Source of the DNA: Clostridiaceae bacterium Marseille-Q4143
Lineage (GTDB): Bacteria; Bacillota; Clostridia; Lachnospirales; Lachnospiraceae
DNA: 64,000 nucleotides
Assembly (NCBI GenBank): GCA_018228645.1
Contig: CP073693.1
Location: 372,001 to 436,000 of the forward strand
Reading direction: 5' to 3'
Shown here: piece by piece, positions 48,279 through 55,869 of the stretch
Position numbering within the stretch: the first letter of the stretch is position 1
Layout of the letters: every line of letters starts with the position of its first letter
The notes under the pieces: generated by a model
Databases searched by the model: none
The model's input: only the letters and a program-made list of their open reading frames with translations
Told to the model about the DNA's origin: nothing
Position numbers and translations under genes: made by a program

Positions 48279-48568
48279 TTATTTTACGAACTCGATTAAA
48301 TAATAATACATATACTCATTATCCGTATCTAGCTGTTCCCCTGTAATATCCTGCATTGGCAGTGAGCTTACCCATTTTTCGCCATAGATCAGTGTGCTGC
48401 CAATCCTTGCTCTGCTCCATACTCTATCATGCATTTATTCCCGATAGCTGTTGCTAATCTTCCATAATATGCCCTGTTTGCAACTCCCTCCAATATCGGC
48501 GATTCTGTCATATACTTTGAATATTCATCCGCTACAATAAGTTTTCTATATATCCAAACCTCGTCATT
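48279..48568 (-). pseudogene. Frameshifted remnant of an unknown gene
   Basis: Directly after the ABC transporter stop, in the same frame, reads a coherent stretch (VWIYRKLIVADEYSKYMTES, GRLATAIGNKCMIEYG) with no start codon. Its natural continuation appears in another frame (GEKWVSSLPMQDITGEQ, YMYYYLIEFVK) and ends at 48279. One frameshift and loss of the 5' end explain it. The parent family is unknown to me. The remaining bases around it contain nothing else. Confidence 0.4.
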
Positions 48569-50293
48569 TTAAGACATTTCATAATAATGTGCGTAAATCC
48601 CACCTTTTTCCAACAGTTCATCATGCGTTCCACATTCTACAATTCCATTTTCTGCAACCACCAGAATTTCATCAGCGTTACGGATCGTTGACAATCTGTG
48701 TGCAATCGTAATCGTAGTTCTGTCTTTTGCCAATTCTTCCAGACTCTGCTGGATAAATCTCTCGCTTTCATTATCCAGAGCACTCGTTGCCTCATCCAGA
48801 ATCAGGATAGGTGGGTTCTTCAAAAATACTCTTGCAATAGAAATCCGCTGTTTCTGACCACCGGACAATCTGGTTCCTCTCTCACCAACAAATGTCTCAT
48901 ACCCATCCGGAAGTTCCATGATGAATTCATGAATATTAGCTTTCTTTGCCGCCTCAATGATCTCTTCCATCGACGCATCTGGTCTGCCATACGCAATATT
49001 CTCACGAATACTTCCACAGAACAGATATACATCCTGCTGTACCAGTCCGATCTGTTCACGAAGACTCTGTAATGTCAGTTTCCGCACATCCTTTCCGTCG
49101 ATTGTAATACGACCTTCAGACACATCGTAAAATCTCGGAAGCAGTGAACAGATGGTTGTCTTTCCACTTCCGGATGCTCCAACCAATGCGATCGATTTTC
49201 CTTCCTGGATATCAAAAGAAACATCATCAAGAACCAGTGAGTCATCGTCATTATAATGAAAGGAAACATGTTCATAACGCACATGCCCTTTGATATTTTC
49301 CAGTGGCTTTGCATCTTCTGCATCCACAATCTCCGGTTCTGTCTCAACGACATCCAGGAATCTTCTGAATCCAGACAACCCTTTTTGCATCATTTCCGTA
49401 AGCTCTACCAGAATCTGGATCGGACTGATAAAAATGCCAATATAAAGCGCATACATCGCCAGATCTGCCGACTCCATCTGTCCATGTGCAATCAGCCAGC
49501 CTCCAAACACCAGCGTCATCAGATACATCATTCCCTGAAAGAACAAATTGCCTCCTGTAAAACTACCCATACAACGATAATTTGCATTCTTTGAGCTCAA
49601 AAAACCCTGATTGCTCTTTTTAAATTTTTCCCGTTCAATGTCTTCATTCGCAAAAGACTGTACCACACGAATTCCTGCCAGCGTATCCTGAAGGCTGGAA
49701 TTCAGATTTCCGATCTTACGTCTGTTATCCATAAATGTTGCCTGCATCTTCTTATTCTGTCCATAAGAAAAAAACAGCATAATTGCCACAATCACCAGAA
49801 GAGGAATTGCCAGTTTCCAGTTGATCAGAAACAAAAATACAAAAGATCCAATAATTTTGATCAATGAGATAAATAAGTTCTCCGGCCCATGATGTGCAAA
49901 CTCTGAGATGTCGAATAAATCCGATACCAGTTTGCTCATCATCTGTCCCGAGTTATTCTGATCATAGTATGAAAATGATAATCTTTCATAATGATCGAAC
50001 AACTGTTGACGCATATCCCGTTCCATATATGCTCCCATCATATGTCCCTGATAACTAACATAGTACTTGCATCCAGTCTGGATCATATACATAATAAGCA
50101 GCACGAGTGTAATCGGAATCAATGCCCGTAAAATCACATCAGAACTCTCTGTAAATAATGTCTTCGTCAATGTTCGTAAAATCTGTGGAAAAGCCAGATC
50201 AACCAGACTGATCACAGCGGCACAAATCAAATCCAGAAAAAATACCTTCTTATACGGAGCGTAATATTGAATAAATCTCTTTAATGTATGCAT
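48569..50293 (-). CDS. ABC exporter, permease fused to ATPase
   Basis: 574 residues. Six-helix transmembrane domain (about 15-310) then a nucleotide-binding domain with Walker A LVGASGSGKTTICSLLP, Q-loop IGLVQQDVYLF, signature RLSGGQKQRISIARV, Walker B PPILILDEATSALD and H-loop IAHRLST. It is a half transporter, needing a homo- or heterodimer; no partner gene is adjacent. Exports lipids, peptides or drugs in this family; cargo unknown. AAAGGAATAAGGAATTAAT precedes the start. Confidence 0.92.
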   Translation of the reverse strand: MHTLKRFIQYYAPYKKVFFLDLICAAVISLVDLAFPQILRTLTKTLFTESSDVILRALIPITLVLLIMYMIQTGCKYYVSYQGHMMGAYMERDMRQQLFDHYERLSFSYYDQNNSGQMMSKLVSDLFDISEFAHHGPENLFISLIKIIGSFVFLFLINWKLAIPLLVIVAIMLFFSYGQNKKMQATFMDNRRKIGNLNSSLQDTLAGIRVVQSFANEDIEREKFKKSNQGFLSSKNANYRCMGSFTGGNLFFQGMMYLMTLVFGGWLIAHGQMESADLAMYALYIGIFISPIQILVELTEMMQKGLSGFRRFLDVVETEPEIVDAEDAKPLENIKGHVRYEHVSFHYNDDDSLVLDDVSFDIQEGKSIALVGASGSGKTTICSLLPRFYDVSEGRITIDGKDVRKLTLQSLREQIGLVQQDVYLFCGSIRENIAYGRPDASMEEIIEAAKKANIHEFIMELPDGYETFVGERGTRLSGGQKQRISIARVFLKNPPILILDEATSALDNESERFIQQSLEELAKDRTTITIAHRLSTIRNADEILVVAENGIVECGTHDELLEKGGIYAHYYEMS

Positions 50294-50401
50294 ATTAATT
50301 CCTTATTCCTTTCAAATCAATCTGCTACATTATAACACATCTTCTTCGTAGTAAAAACTGAACGTTTCGTATGGGCTACGTTTGTTCAGCTTTTTCTTTA
50401 T

Positions 50402-50560
50402 ATGGCTGGCATTTTGCTTGCAAAACATAATTCAAGAATCATCGGAGTGATGGTGAATGACCATGAAGTTAATGAAAAAGAGTATTTTCTGATGATAAAA
50501 ACGACATCTGATATCAGAGATTGTCATGGCCCGCATTTACAGTTATTGCATGTCCAATAG
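50402..50560 (+). pseudogene. Possible gene fragment
   Basis: A 52-codon frame reading IIGVMVNDHEVNEKEYFLMI and ending 21 bases before an IS-like inverted end. No ribosome site; family not recognised. Possibly a gene cut by the insertion. The flanking bases 50341-50400 contain only a weak hairpin (AAAACTGAAC / GTTCAGCTTTTT). Confidence 0.25.
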
Positions 50561-50580
50561 ATTATTGAAAAATCTTTCAT

Positions 50581-51118
50581 AATCAATAAAGGGGCTGTTG
50601 CAAAATAGATGAGTAATCATCTAATAGCATACGTACAGCCTCCTTTTTATTTATCACGCCATTCCTGCATGGTTTCATGCAACCGGAGGCCGGACGATGG
50701 ACTTCGCCCCCTTGTGGAATATTTTGTGTGAAGGCAGCACTTCCCTCGCAGCTGCTCCATTTGGGTATATGGAATGTTTATGTCTCTCCACGCCCAATAT
50801 TTGCAGTGGAAAAAATATTTTTCGCTATATAGTTTCAGAAATAAAACAAATTGGACATATAGAGATTCTTATGCATCTTTTGCCTAAATTTTCCTAATTT
50901 TCTGGGCATCTGATATCACAGATTTTCTATATGTCTAAATTAAATAACAAGACTTGTTTTTTATAGAATTTTTGCGTGTCTGCACTGTCTGATCGGGCAA
51001 AAAATTACTTTTATTTTCTATCTGCCCACAAAATAGAAAATGACTATTAAAATCACGAAAAAAGGACTGATACAGAACAGGTGACTCCATCTATTCTGCA
51101 ACAGTCCCTTTATTGATT
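50581..51118. mobile_element. Non-autonomous IS-like element (MITE candidate), no transposase
   Basis: The first 31 bases (50581-50611) and the reverse complement of the last 31 (51088-51118) match at 29 of 31 positions; the shared core is GGGCTGTTGCA-like. The 476-base interior encodes nothing convincing. Each end also folds back on itself (for example ACAGCCTCC near 50660 pairs with the left end), giving terminator-like hairpins. The end sequence is reminiscent of IS1182-type ends from memory, not verified. No clear target duplication is visible. Confidence 0.55.
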
Positions 51119-51137
51119 TCACATACTATAAAACAAG

Positions 51138-51359
51138 TTATTCTGTAAACGTGTAACGCACAATAGAGCCGTGGTTATCACCTGTCACTATTACAACATC
51201 TCCATTTTCATTGAGTATAGATTCCAAAATCGGAAATCTTCCATTCTCTTTTACGTAAGCTTCCGGACTATCCGCTTCTGCCTCGATCAAAGTCTTTTTG
51301 CTGTGTTTTTCTCCTCCGCACGGATTTATTTCCTCAACAAAGATTTCATACTCATGCAT
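51138..51359 (-). CDS. Small uncharacterised protein
   Basis: 73 residues, acidic, soluble, with no membrane segment. An excellent ribosome site GGAGGAACACTAC precedes the ATG at 51359. The start MHEYEIFVEEINPCGGE and the tail GDVVIVTGDNHGSIVRYTFTE suggest a small beta-rich fold. No family recognised. A long inverted repeat (51377 to 51419, TTGATTTT / AAAATCAA) lies upstream. It starts close to the right end of the IS-like element and may be a passenger of the accessory region. Confidence 0.6.
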   Translation of the reverse strand: MHEYEIFVEEINPCGGEKHSKKTLIEAEADSPEAYVKENGRFPILESILNENGDVVIVTGDNHGSIVRYTFTE

Positions 51360-51466
51360 GTAGTGTTCCTCCTGAAATTGATTTTTTTAAGAAGTAATAC
51401 ATATTATTATAAAATCAATCCGTTTCTATTTCAAAAGGGGTTTTTACTAAAAATCTGCTTTTCGTT

Positions 51467-51610
51467 TTAGACATTATTACCATGACAGCCATGTTTCTCT
51501 TCGCCGCAATGATGCTCACCGCAGGAATGCTCATGGGTCCGCTTTTCCAGATCAATCAGACGAATCGCCTCACCTACTGTAGTGAATAAAAAAATATTTG
51601 AAATCTTCAT
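51467..51610 (-). pseudogene. Remnant with a Cys/His-rich tail
   Basis: A 47-codon minus-strand frame ends with TVGEAIRLIDLEKRTHEHSC and a further His/Cys-rich part before TAA. Such tails bind metal in many proteins. There is no ribosome site, and the frame's apparent start overlaps the -10 region of the MATE promoter, so it is probably the C-terminal stub of a gene disrupted where the MATE unit begins. Parent family unknown. Confidence 0.4.
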
Positions 51611-51626
51611 TCGTCACTGCTATAAT
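51598..51626 (+). promoter_or_regulatory. Promoter of the MATE gene leader
   Basis: TTGAAA (51598-51603), 17 bases, TATAAT (51621-51626). Transcription would start near 51633, directly at the first hairpin. Confidence 0.7.
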
Positions 51627-51634
51627 GAACCTAC

Positions 51635-51796
51635 AGCGTGTGGCGTTTTTGCGTAAATCCAGTTGCAAAAACGCCACACGCTTTTTTATGGAATCGAGGT
51701 GAAAAATGGAAAAATGAAAAAAAACTTGATAGGCAACTCGTGTAGCTGAAATGCGTAAGTCCGGATGTTTTTGGATTTACGCATTTCTTATTTTTT
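51635..51796 (+). promoter_or_regulatory. Two-terminator attenuator with nested leader ORFs upstream of the MATE gene
   Basis: Hairpin 1: perfect 18-bp stem (51635-51652 with 51665-51682) and six T, a strong intrinsic terminator right after the start site. Leader ORFs: GAGGTG then ATG at 51706 giving MEK and stop, overlapped as ATGA by a second frame MKKNLIGNSCS (51714-51749). Hairpin 2: 14-bp stem (51749-51762 with 51773-51786), then TTATTTTTT. The loop of hairpin 1 (GCGTAAATCC) is exactly complementary to the right arm of hairpin 2 (GGATTTACGC), giving an alternative fold. A ribosome stalled on the leader would cover the left arm of hairpin 2. Confidence 0.7.
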
Positions 51797-51815
51797 GAAA
51801 GAAAGGTGAATTTTT

Positions 51816-53213
51816 ATGGATACTGGAAATCAGTTTTTAGGGGCAGAGCGTGTCAGCAAGCTCATGAAGCAGTACGCCATCCCCTGCATCATCTCACTGT
51901 TAGTAGGTGCACTTTATAACATTGTTGATCAAATTTTTATTGCAAATGCAAGCTATCTCGGCTCTTATGGCAACGCGGCCAACACCGTTGTTTTCCCTCT
52001 GACCGTGGTGGCACTGGCCATCGCCGTCATGATCGGTGACGGCTGTTGTGCTTTTGTCAGTATGGCTCTTGGAAGAAATGAACTGGAGAAAGCCAAACGC
52101 AGCGTTGGCAACTCCGTCGTATTATCTGTTGCCACCAGCCTTGTTTTAATGGCGGTATATTTCATTTTTGCGAACAGCATTATTGCTATGTTCGGCGGCA
52201 CAGTCAATGAAGAAACCTTTCACCACTCGCAGGAATACTTCTTCTATATTACGCTGGGTATTCCGTTCTATATGTTCGGACAATCCATGAACCCCATCAT
52301 CCGCGCCGACGGCAACCCCAAGTTTGCCATGATCTCTACGCTTTCCGGTGCTGTTATCAACATCATCCTTGACCCTATTTTCATCTTCTGCTTTAAGTGG
52401 GGCATGATGGGTGCAGCTGTTGCAACAGTCATCGGGCAGGTGCTCACAGCGGTCCTTGCAGTGTGGTATCTGATGAATATGAAAGTTATCAAGCCTGCTT
52501 CCGGCGATTATGTCCTGCATAGGAGCATCTGCGGACGGATGCTGACACTTGGCATCACCAGCTTTCTCTCCCAGATCAGTTTGGTAGCGGCAATGGCAGC
52601 CATCAACAATATGCTCCGTAAATATGGTGCACTGGACGCTGTATTCGGGCAGGAGCAATATGCACAGATCCCTATGGCAGTCGTGGGTATTGTAATGAAA
52701 TTCTTCCAAATTGTCATTTCCATCGTGGTGGGTATGGCGGCAGGCTGTATTCCCATTGTAGGCTACAACATGGGTGCACAAAAAAAGCTCCGTGTCCGGG
52801 AGCTGTTCACCAGGCTGCTGCTCACTGAGGCTCTGGTGGGTGCGTTGGCACTTATACTGGCTGAAGGTTTTCCCCGTCAGCTCATCGATATTTTCGGTGC
52901 CGCCAATGAGAGCAGCTACTACACCGATTTCGCCATCAAAGCCTTCCGTACTTATATCTGTATGATGATCCCCGCCTGCGTCAACAAGGCATGCTTCATC
53001 TTCTTGCAGGCAGTAGGTAAGGCACTCTCGTCCACGCTCCTGTCCATGTTCCGTGAGGTGGTATTCGGCGTGGGCTTCGCCCTGCTTCTGCCAGTGTTCT
53101 TCGGTCTGGACGGTGTACTGTATTCCATGCCGGTATCGGATATCCTGACTTTTATCATTTCGGCAATGATTATTGCGAAAACTTATCGGGAATTGAATGA
53201 GAAGGGAGTTTAA
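51816..53213 (+). CDS. MATE-family multidrug efflux protein
   Basis: 465 residues with twelve predicted membrane helices in two homologous halves; MKQYAIPCIISLLVGALYNI opens the first. It resembles MepA and similar cation-coupled exporters of antibiotics and dyes (GNPKFAMISTLSGAVINI, PMAVVGIVMKFFQIVISI). GC content and codon use are higher in G/C than in the surrounding AT-rich island, suggesting separate acquisition. Ribosome site AGAAAGGTGAATTTTT. Substrates cannot be predicted. Confidence 0.9.
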   Translation: MDTGNQFLGAERVSKLMKQYAIPCIISLLVGALYNIVDQIFIANASYLGSYGNAANTVVFPLTVVALAIAVMIGDGCCAFVSMALGRNELEKAKRSVGNSVVLSVATSLVLMAVYFIFANSIIAMFGGTVNEETFHHSQEYFFYITLGIPFYMFGQSMNPIIRADGNPKFAMISTLSGAVINIILDPIFIFCFKWGMMGAAVATVIGQVLTAVLAVWYLMNMKVIKPASGDYVLHRSICGRMLTLGITSFLSQISLVAAMAAINNMLRKYGALDAVFGQEQYAQIPMAVVGIVMKFFQIVISIVVGMAAGCIPIVGYNMGAQKKLRVRELFTRLLLTEALVGALALILAEGFPRQLIDIFGAANESSYYTDFAIKAFRTYICMMIPACVNKACFIFLQAVGKALSSTLLSMFREVVFGVGFALLLPVFFGLDGVLYSMPVSDILTFIISAMIIAKTYRELNEKGV

Positions 53214-53265
53214 AACATAAGACGAACAGCGTTGTCAATTTTTCACTTCATTTTTTATAATTTCC

Positions 53266-53324
53266 TTGACATTTTCCAGTAAAAGGTATATGATCCAAAT
53301 ACAATAACAGTAATTATTACTGTT
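53266..53324 (+). promoter_or_regulatory. Rubredoxin promoter with PerR-like operator
   Basis: TTGACA (53266-53271), 17 bases, TATGAT (53289-53294). Just downstream is a perfect palindrome: nine-base arms 53306-53314 and 53316-53324 around one base, core ACAGTAATTATTACTGT. This 1-nt-spaced layout and TAATNATTA core match PerR/Fur-type boxes. At about +6 to +24 a bound repressor would block initiation. Confidence 0.65.
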
Positions 53325-53343
53325 TTAGAAAGGAGCAGATCTT

Positions 53344-53505
53344 ATGAAATATGTATGTGATGTATGCGGATGGGAATATGATGAAGAGCAGGGTTATCCG
53401 GAGGGCGGCATTGCACCGGGCACCAAATGGGAAGATGTTCCGGAAGATTTCGAATGTCCGTTATGTAATGTAGGAAAAGACCAGTTTTCTGAAGTAAACG
53501 AATAA
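53344..53505 (+). CDS. Rubredoxin
   Basis: 53 residues, full length. Iron ligands Cys5, Cys8, Cys38 and Cys41 in CDVCGWEYDE and ECPLCNVGKD; the GYPEGGIAPGTKWEDVP block is typical. A one-electron carrier feeding rubrerythrin and oxygen- or peroxide-reducing enzymes in anaerobes. AGAAAGGAGCAGATCTT precedes the ATG. Monocistronic between its promoter and a strong terminator. Confidence 0.97.
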   Translation: MKYVCDVCGWEYDEEQGYPEGGIAPGTKWEDVPEDFECPLCNVGKDQFSEVNE

Positions 53506-53511
53506 AAATAT

Positions 53512-53558
53512 AGAAGTGCCACTCAGTCAGGGAAATGATTGAGTGGCACTTCTTTTTT
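53512..53558 (+). terminator. Terminator of rubredoxin, also facing sufB
   Basis: A long stem AGAAGTGCCACTCA / TGAGTGGCACTTCT with nine-base inner loop region and six T. Confidence 0.92.
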
Positions 53559-53579
53559 ACACCATCGTTCTATTCTTTT

Positions 53580-54506
53580 TTAATTCAGGAAATTCTGGAT
53601 AATAACATTTTCTGCCTCTTCTTCTGTCAGGCCAAGCGTGCGCAGCTTCAGAAGCTGTTCATCGTTGATTCTTCCGATCGCTGCCTCGTGGATGATTGCT
53701 GCATCCACATTTTTAGCACGGATTTCCGGAATAGAGCCTACCTCCGCATGGTCCATGATAATGGAATCACACTGGATATGCGCCTGACATTTGCTGTTTC
53801 CGATTGCATTCGGATGGAAGGTCTGCACAGACTCCCCTTTTCCTACTGATCTGGAAATGATTTGCGCCGAGCTGTCTTCACCGTTTAACTGTACTTCAAT
53901 ATTGGACTCTGCCTGCTGCTTTCCATCTGTCATCAGTCGTTCCGTCACAAATAATTTTGCATTTTTTGCAAGCTCTACATTTGTTTCACGGAGAGTGGAA
54001 TCCACTCCTTTGATCTGTGCTGTATCCAGTGTAAATACCGAATTTTCTCCCACATAAATATTGGTCACAGGATTTAATACTTTTCCGCCGGTTCCATTGC
54101 CTTCCCCATAGTGCTTCTCTTCATAACGCACGTTGGCATTTTTTCCTACATGAAACGTATGGATGCCATCATGACGGCTCTCATTGCATCCACTGTTGTG
54201 AATACCGCAGCCGGCAATAATCGAAACATCTGCTCCGTCTGCCACATAGAAATCATTATAGACCACATCCGTCATTCCTGACACACTTACTACGACCGGA
54301 ATATAGACAGCTTCTCCTTTGGTCTCTCCATCAATGTAAATATCAATTCCCGGCTTATCTGTTTTTCTCTTAATTTTAATATGCTCACTGTCACCATGAC
54401 AGATGGACGTTCCATTCTGGCGGAGATTATAGGCACCTTTCTGCTCAAATTTGTGATCATTGATCACATCCAGCACATTTTCCGTAACATTATCAAGCTT
54501 TACCAT
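53580..54506 (-). CDS. sufB: SufB/SufD-like scaffold protein of a minimal Suf system
   Basis: 308 residues, about two thirds of a typical SufB. It has the right-handed beta-helix core and the C-terminal block DHAEVGSIPEIRAKNVDAAIIHEAAIGRI, including the helical end IIQNFLN. The conserved HEAAIGRI region supports the SufB/D fold. It forms a complex with SufC for assembling Fe-S clusters. Only these two suf genes are present: no sufD, sufS, sufU or sufA is adjacent. It overlaps sufC by one base. Confidence 0.9.
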   Translation of the reverse strand: MVKLDNVTENVLDVINDHKFEQKGAYNLRQNGTSICHGDSEHIKIKRKTDKPGIDIYIDGETKGEAVYIPVVVSVSGMTDVVYNDFYVADGADVSIIAGCGIHNSGCNESRHDGIHTFHVGKNANVRYEEKHYGEGNGTGGKVLNPVTNIYVGENSVFTLDTAQIKGVDSTLRETNVELAKNAKLFVTERLMTDGKQQAESNIEVQLNGEDSSAQIISRSVGKGESVQTFHPNAIGNSKCQAHIQCDSIIMDHAEVGSIPEIRAKNVDAAIIHEAAIGRINDEQLLKLRTLGLTEEEAENVIIQNFLN

Positions 54507-55240
54507 TAAAATTCACCCTCCATCCGGTCTGCGCATTTATGACATTTCTTAACTCCGTTAAGATAAGGAAGCACTTCCTCTTTACTTCCCATTCTCTTGA
54601 TTACACCGTCATCAACTATCATAATCTGGTCTGCCATCTCTATAATCTTCTCCTGATGAGAGATGACGATCAGACTCTGCTTTTTCTGTCTGTGAATCTC
54701 TTCAAATTTCTGGATCAGCATAGAGAAGCTCCACAAATCAATTCCTGCTTCCGGCTCGTCAAATACACACAACTTATGCTCTTTTGCAAGCACAGTGGCA
54801 ATTTCAATTCGTTTCATCTCACCGCCTGATAACGTTCCATCAATCTGCCGGTTCACATACTCCTCTGCACAAAGTCCGACTTCAGAAAGCATTCTGCAGC
54901 ATTCCGGCTCTGTGAGCTCTTTTCCTGCTGCCAGTGATAAAAGTCTCGAGACCGGCATTCCCTTGAATCTGGGTGGCTGCTGGAATGCATAACCGATTCC
55001 TGCATTTGCACGATGATTGATATCATAATCAGTGATATCTACATCATTCAGATAAATCTTTCCGCTCTCAGGTTTGTTGATACCGATCAGTGTCTTTGCC
55101 AGTGTTGATTTACCGCCTCCGTTAGGACCGGTAATTACCAGCATTTCTCCGTCTTTTACTTCAAACGAAATATGATCCAGCAGACATTTCTTTCCACCTT
55201 CATCATCTACCTTCACAACTAACTCTTCTGTTCTTAACAT
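54506..55240 (-). CDS. sufC: SufC ATPase
   Basis: 244 residues, ABC-type ATPase without membrane domain: Walker A ITGPNGGGKSTLAKTLIG (38-45), Q-loop YAFQQPPRFKGMPV, signature GTLSGGEMKRIEIAT, Walker B CVFDEPEAGIDLW, H-loop ISHQE. The C-terminus holds KKCHKCADRM, a CxxC not usual in SufC that may touch metal. Energises cluster assembly with SufB. ATG 55240 follows CAGGAGAAAAGAC. Confidence 0.92.
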   Translation of the reverse strand: MLRTEELVVKVDDEGGKKCLLDHISFEVKDGEMLVITGPNGGGKSTLAKTLIGINKPESGKIYLNDVDITDYDINHRANAGIGYAFQQPPRFKGMPVSRLLSLAAGKELTEPECCRMLSEVGLCAEEYVNRQIDGTLSGGEMKRIEIATVLAKEHKLCVFDEPEAGIDLWSFSMLIQKFEEIHRQKKQSLIVISHQEKIIEMADQIMIVDDGVIKRMGSKEEVLPYLNGVKKCHKCADRMEGEF

Positions 55241-55280
55241 GTCTTTTCTCCTGTAGTTCTAAAACCTGTAATCTATACCT

Positions 55281-55308
55281 ATTATATTGGCTTTTATAAT
55301 GATTGCAA
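55281..55308 (-). promoter_or_regulatory. Promoter of sufCB
   Basis: Minus strand TTGCAA (55303-55308), 16 bases, TATAAT (55281-55286). No IscR- or Fur-like box is obvious. Confidence 0.6.
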
Positions 55309-55339
55309 GTACTCTTCTCGCATTTCTCTCATAAACCTA

Positions 55340-55368
55340 TTGAAAAACTGCCCGACAAAGGCTACACT
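55340..55368 (+). promoter_or_regulatory. Promoter of the VOC gene
   Basis: TTGAAA (55340-55345), 17 bases, TACACT (55363-55368). Confidence 0.6.
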
Positions 55369-55410
55369 ATTTATAAATACATGCGGTGCATCCGCAAGGA
55401 GGGTATATTC

Positions 55411-55803
55411 ATGAATATGAAAGAAATTGCAACAGGAGTACAGCACATCGGAGTTCCTACGGGAGATATGGACGCAACCATCCGTTTTTATCATGCACTG
55501 GGCTTTGACACCATCTATGAAACCGTCAACGCAGAGGCTGGCGGAAGAGTTACTTTCTTCAAGCTTCATGACCTGGTGATCGAGACTTATGAGACAAAAG
55601 AACCAAAGCTCATGCCGGGTGCTGTTGACCACATCGCCATCAACGTTAAAGACATCGAGGAAGCTTTCCGTTTTGTCAATGAAGCAGGTCTTAACAATAC
55701 AAATGATATCATTCATTCTCTTCCGTTCTTTGAAAACGGTGTAAAATTCTTCACCATCGAGGGCGCCAACAAAGAAAAAGTCGAATTCAATCAGTTCCTG
55801 TAA
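55411..55803 (+). CDS. VOC-family protein, glyoxalase I-like
   Basis: 130 residues from ATG 55411, preceded by AAGGAGGGTATATTC. Two beta-alpha-beta-beta-beta modules: VQHIGVPTGDMDATIRFYHA in the first and VDHIAINVKDIEEAFRFV in the second. Metal-ligand candidates are the His residues opening each module and Glu at the ends. Family members include lactoylglutathione lyase, methylmalonyl-CoA epimerase and resistance proteins; the exact activity is unknown. Confidence 0.85.
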   Translation: MNMKEIATGVQHIGVPTGDMDATIRFYHALGFDTIYETVNAEAGGRVTFFKLHDLVIETYETKEPKLMPGAVDHIAINVKDIEEAFRFVNEAGLNNTNDIIHSLPFFENGVKFFTIEGANKEKVEFNQFL

Positions 55804-55817
55804 AGCAGGACACGAAA

Positions 55818-55869
55818 ATACCGCCCACCCTGTAGAAACATTCCTTTCTGCAGGGTGGGCGGTATCTTT
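55818..55869. terminator. Bidirectional terminator between the VOC gene and the kinase gene
   Basis: A 15-bp stem (55818-55832 with 55851-55865, nearly perfect) with an 18-base loop. The flanking genes converge. Confidence 0.85.

Noticed and set aside
50697..50897. Frame of 66 codons inside the IS-like element
   Set aside because: No ribosome site, no family features; likely chance within non-coding DNA.
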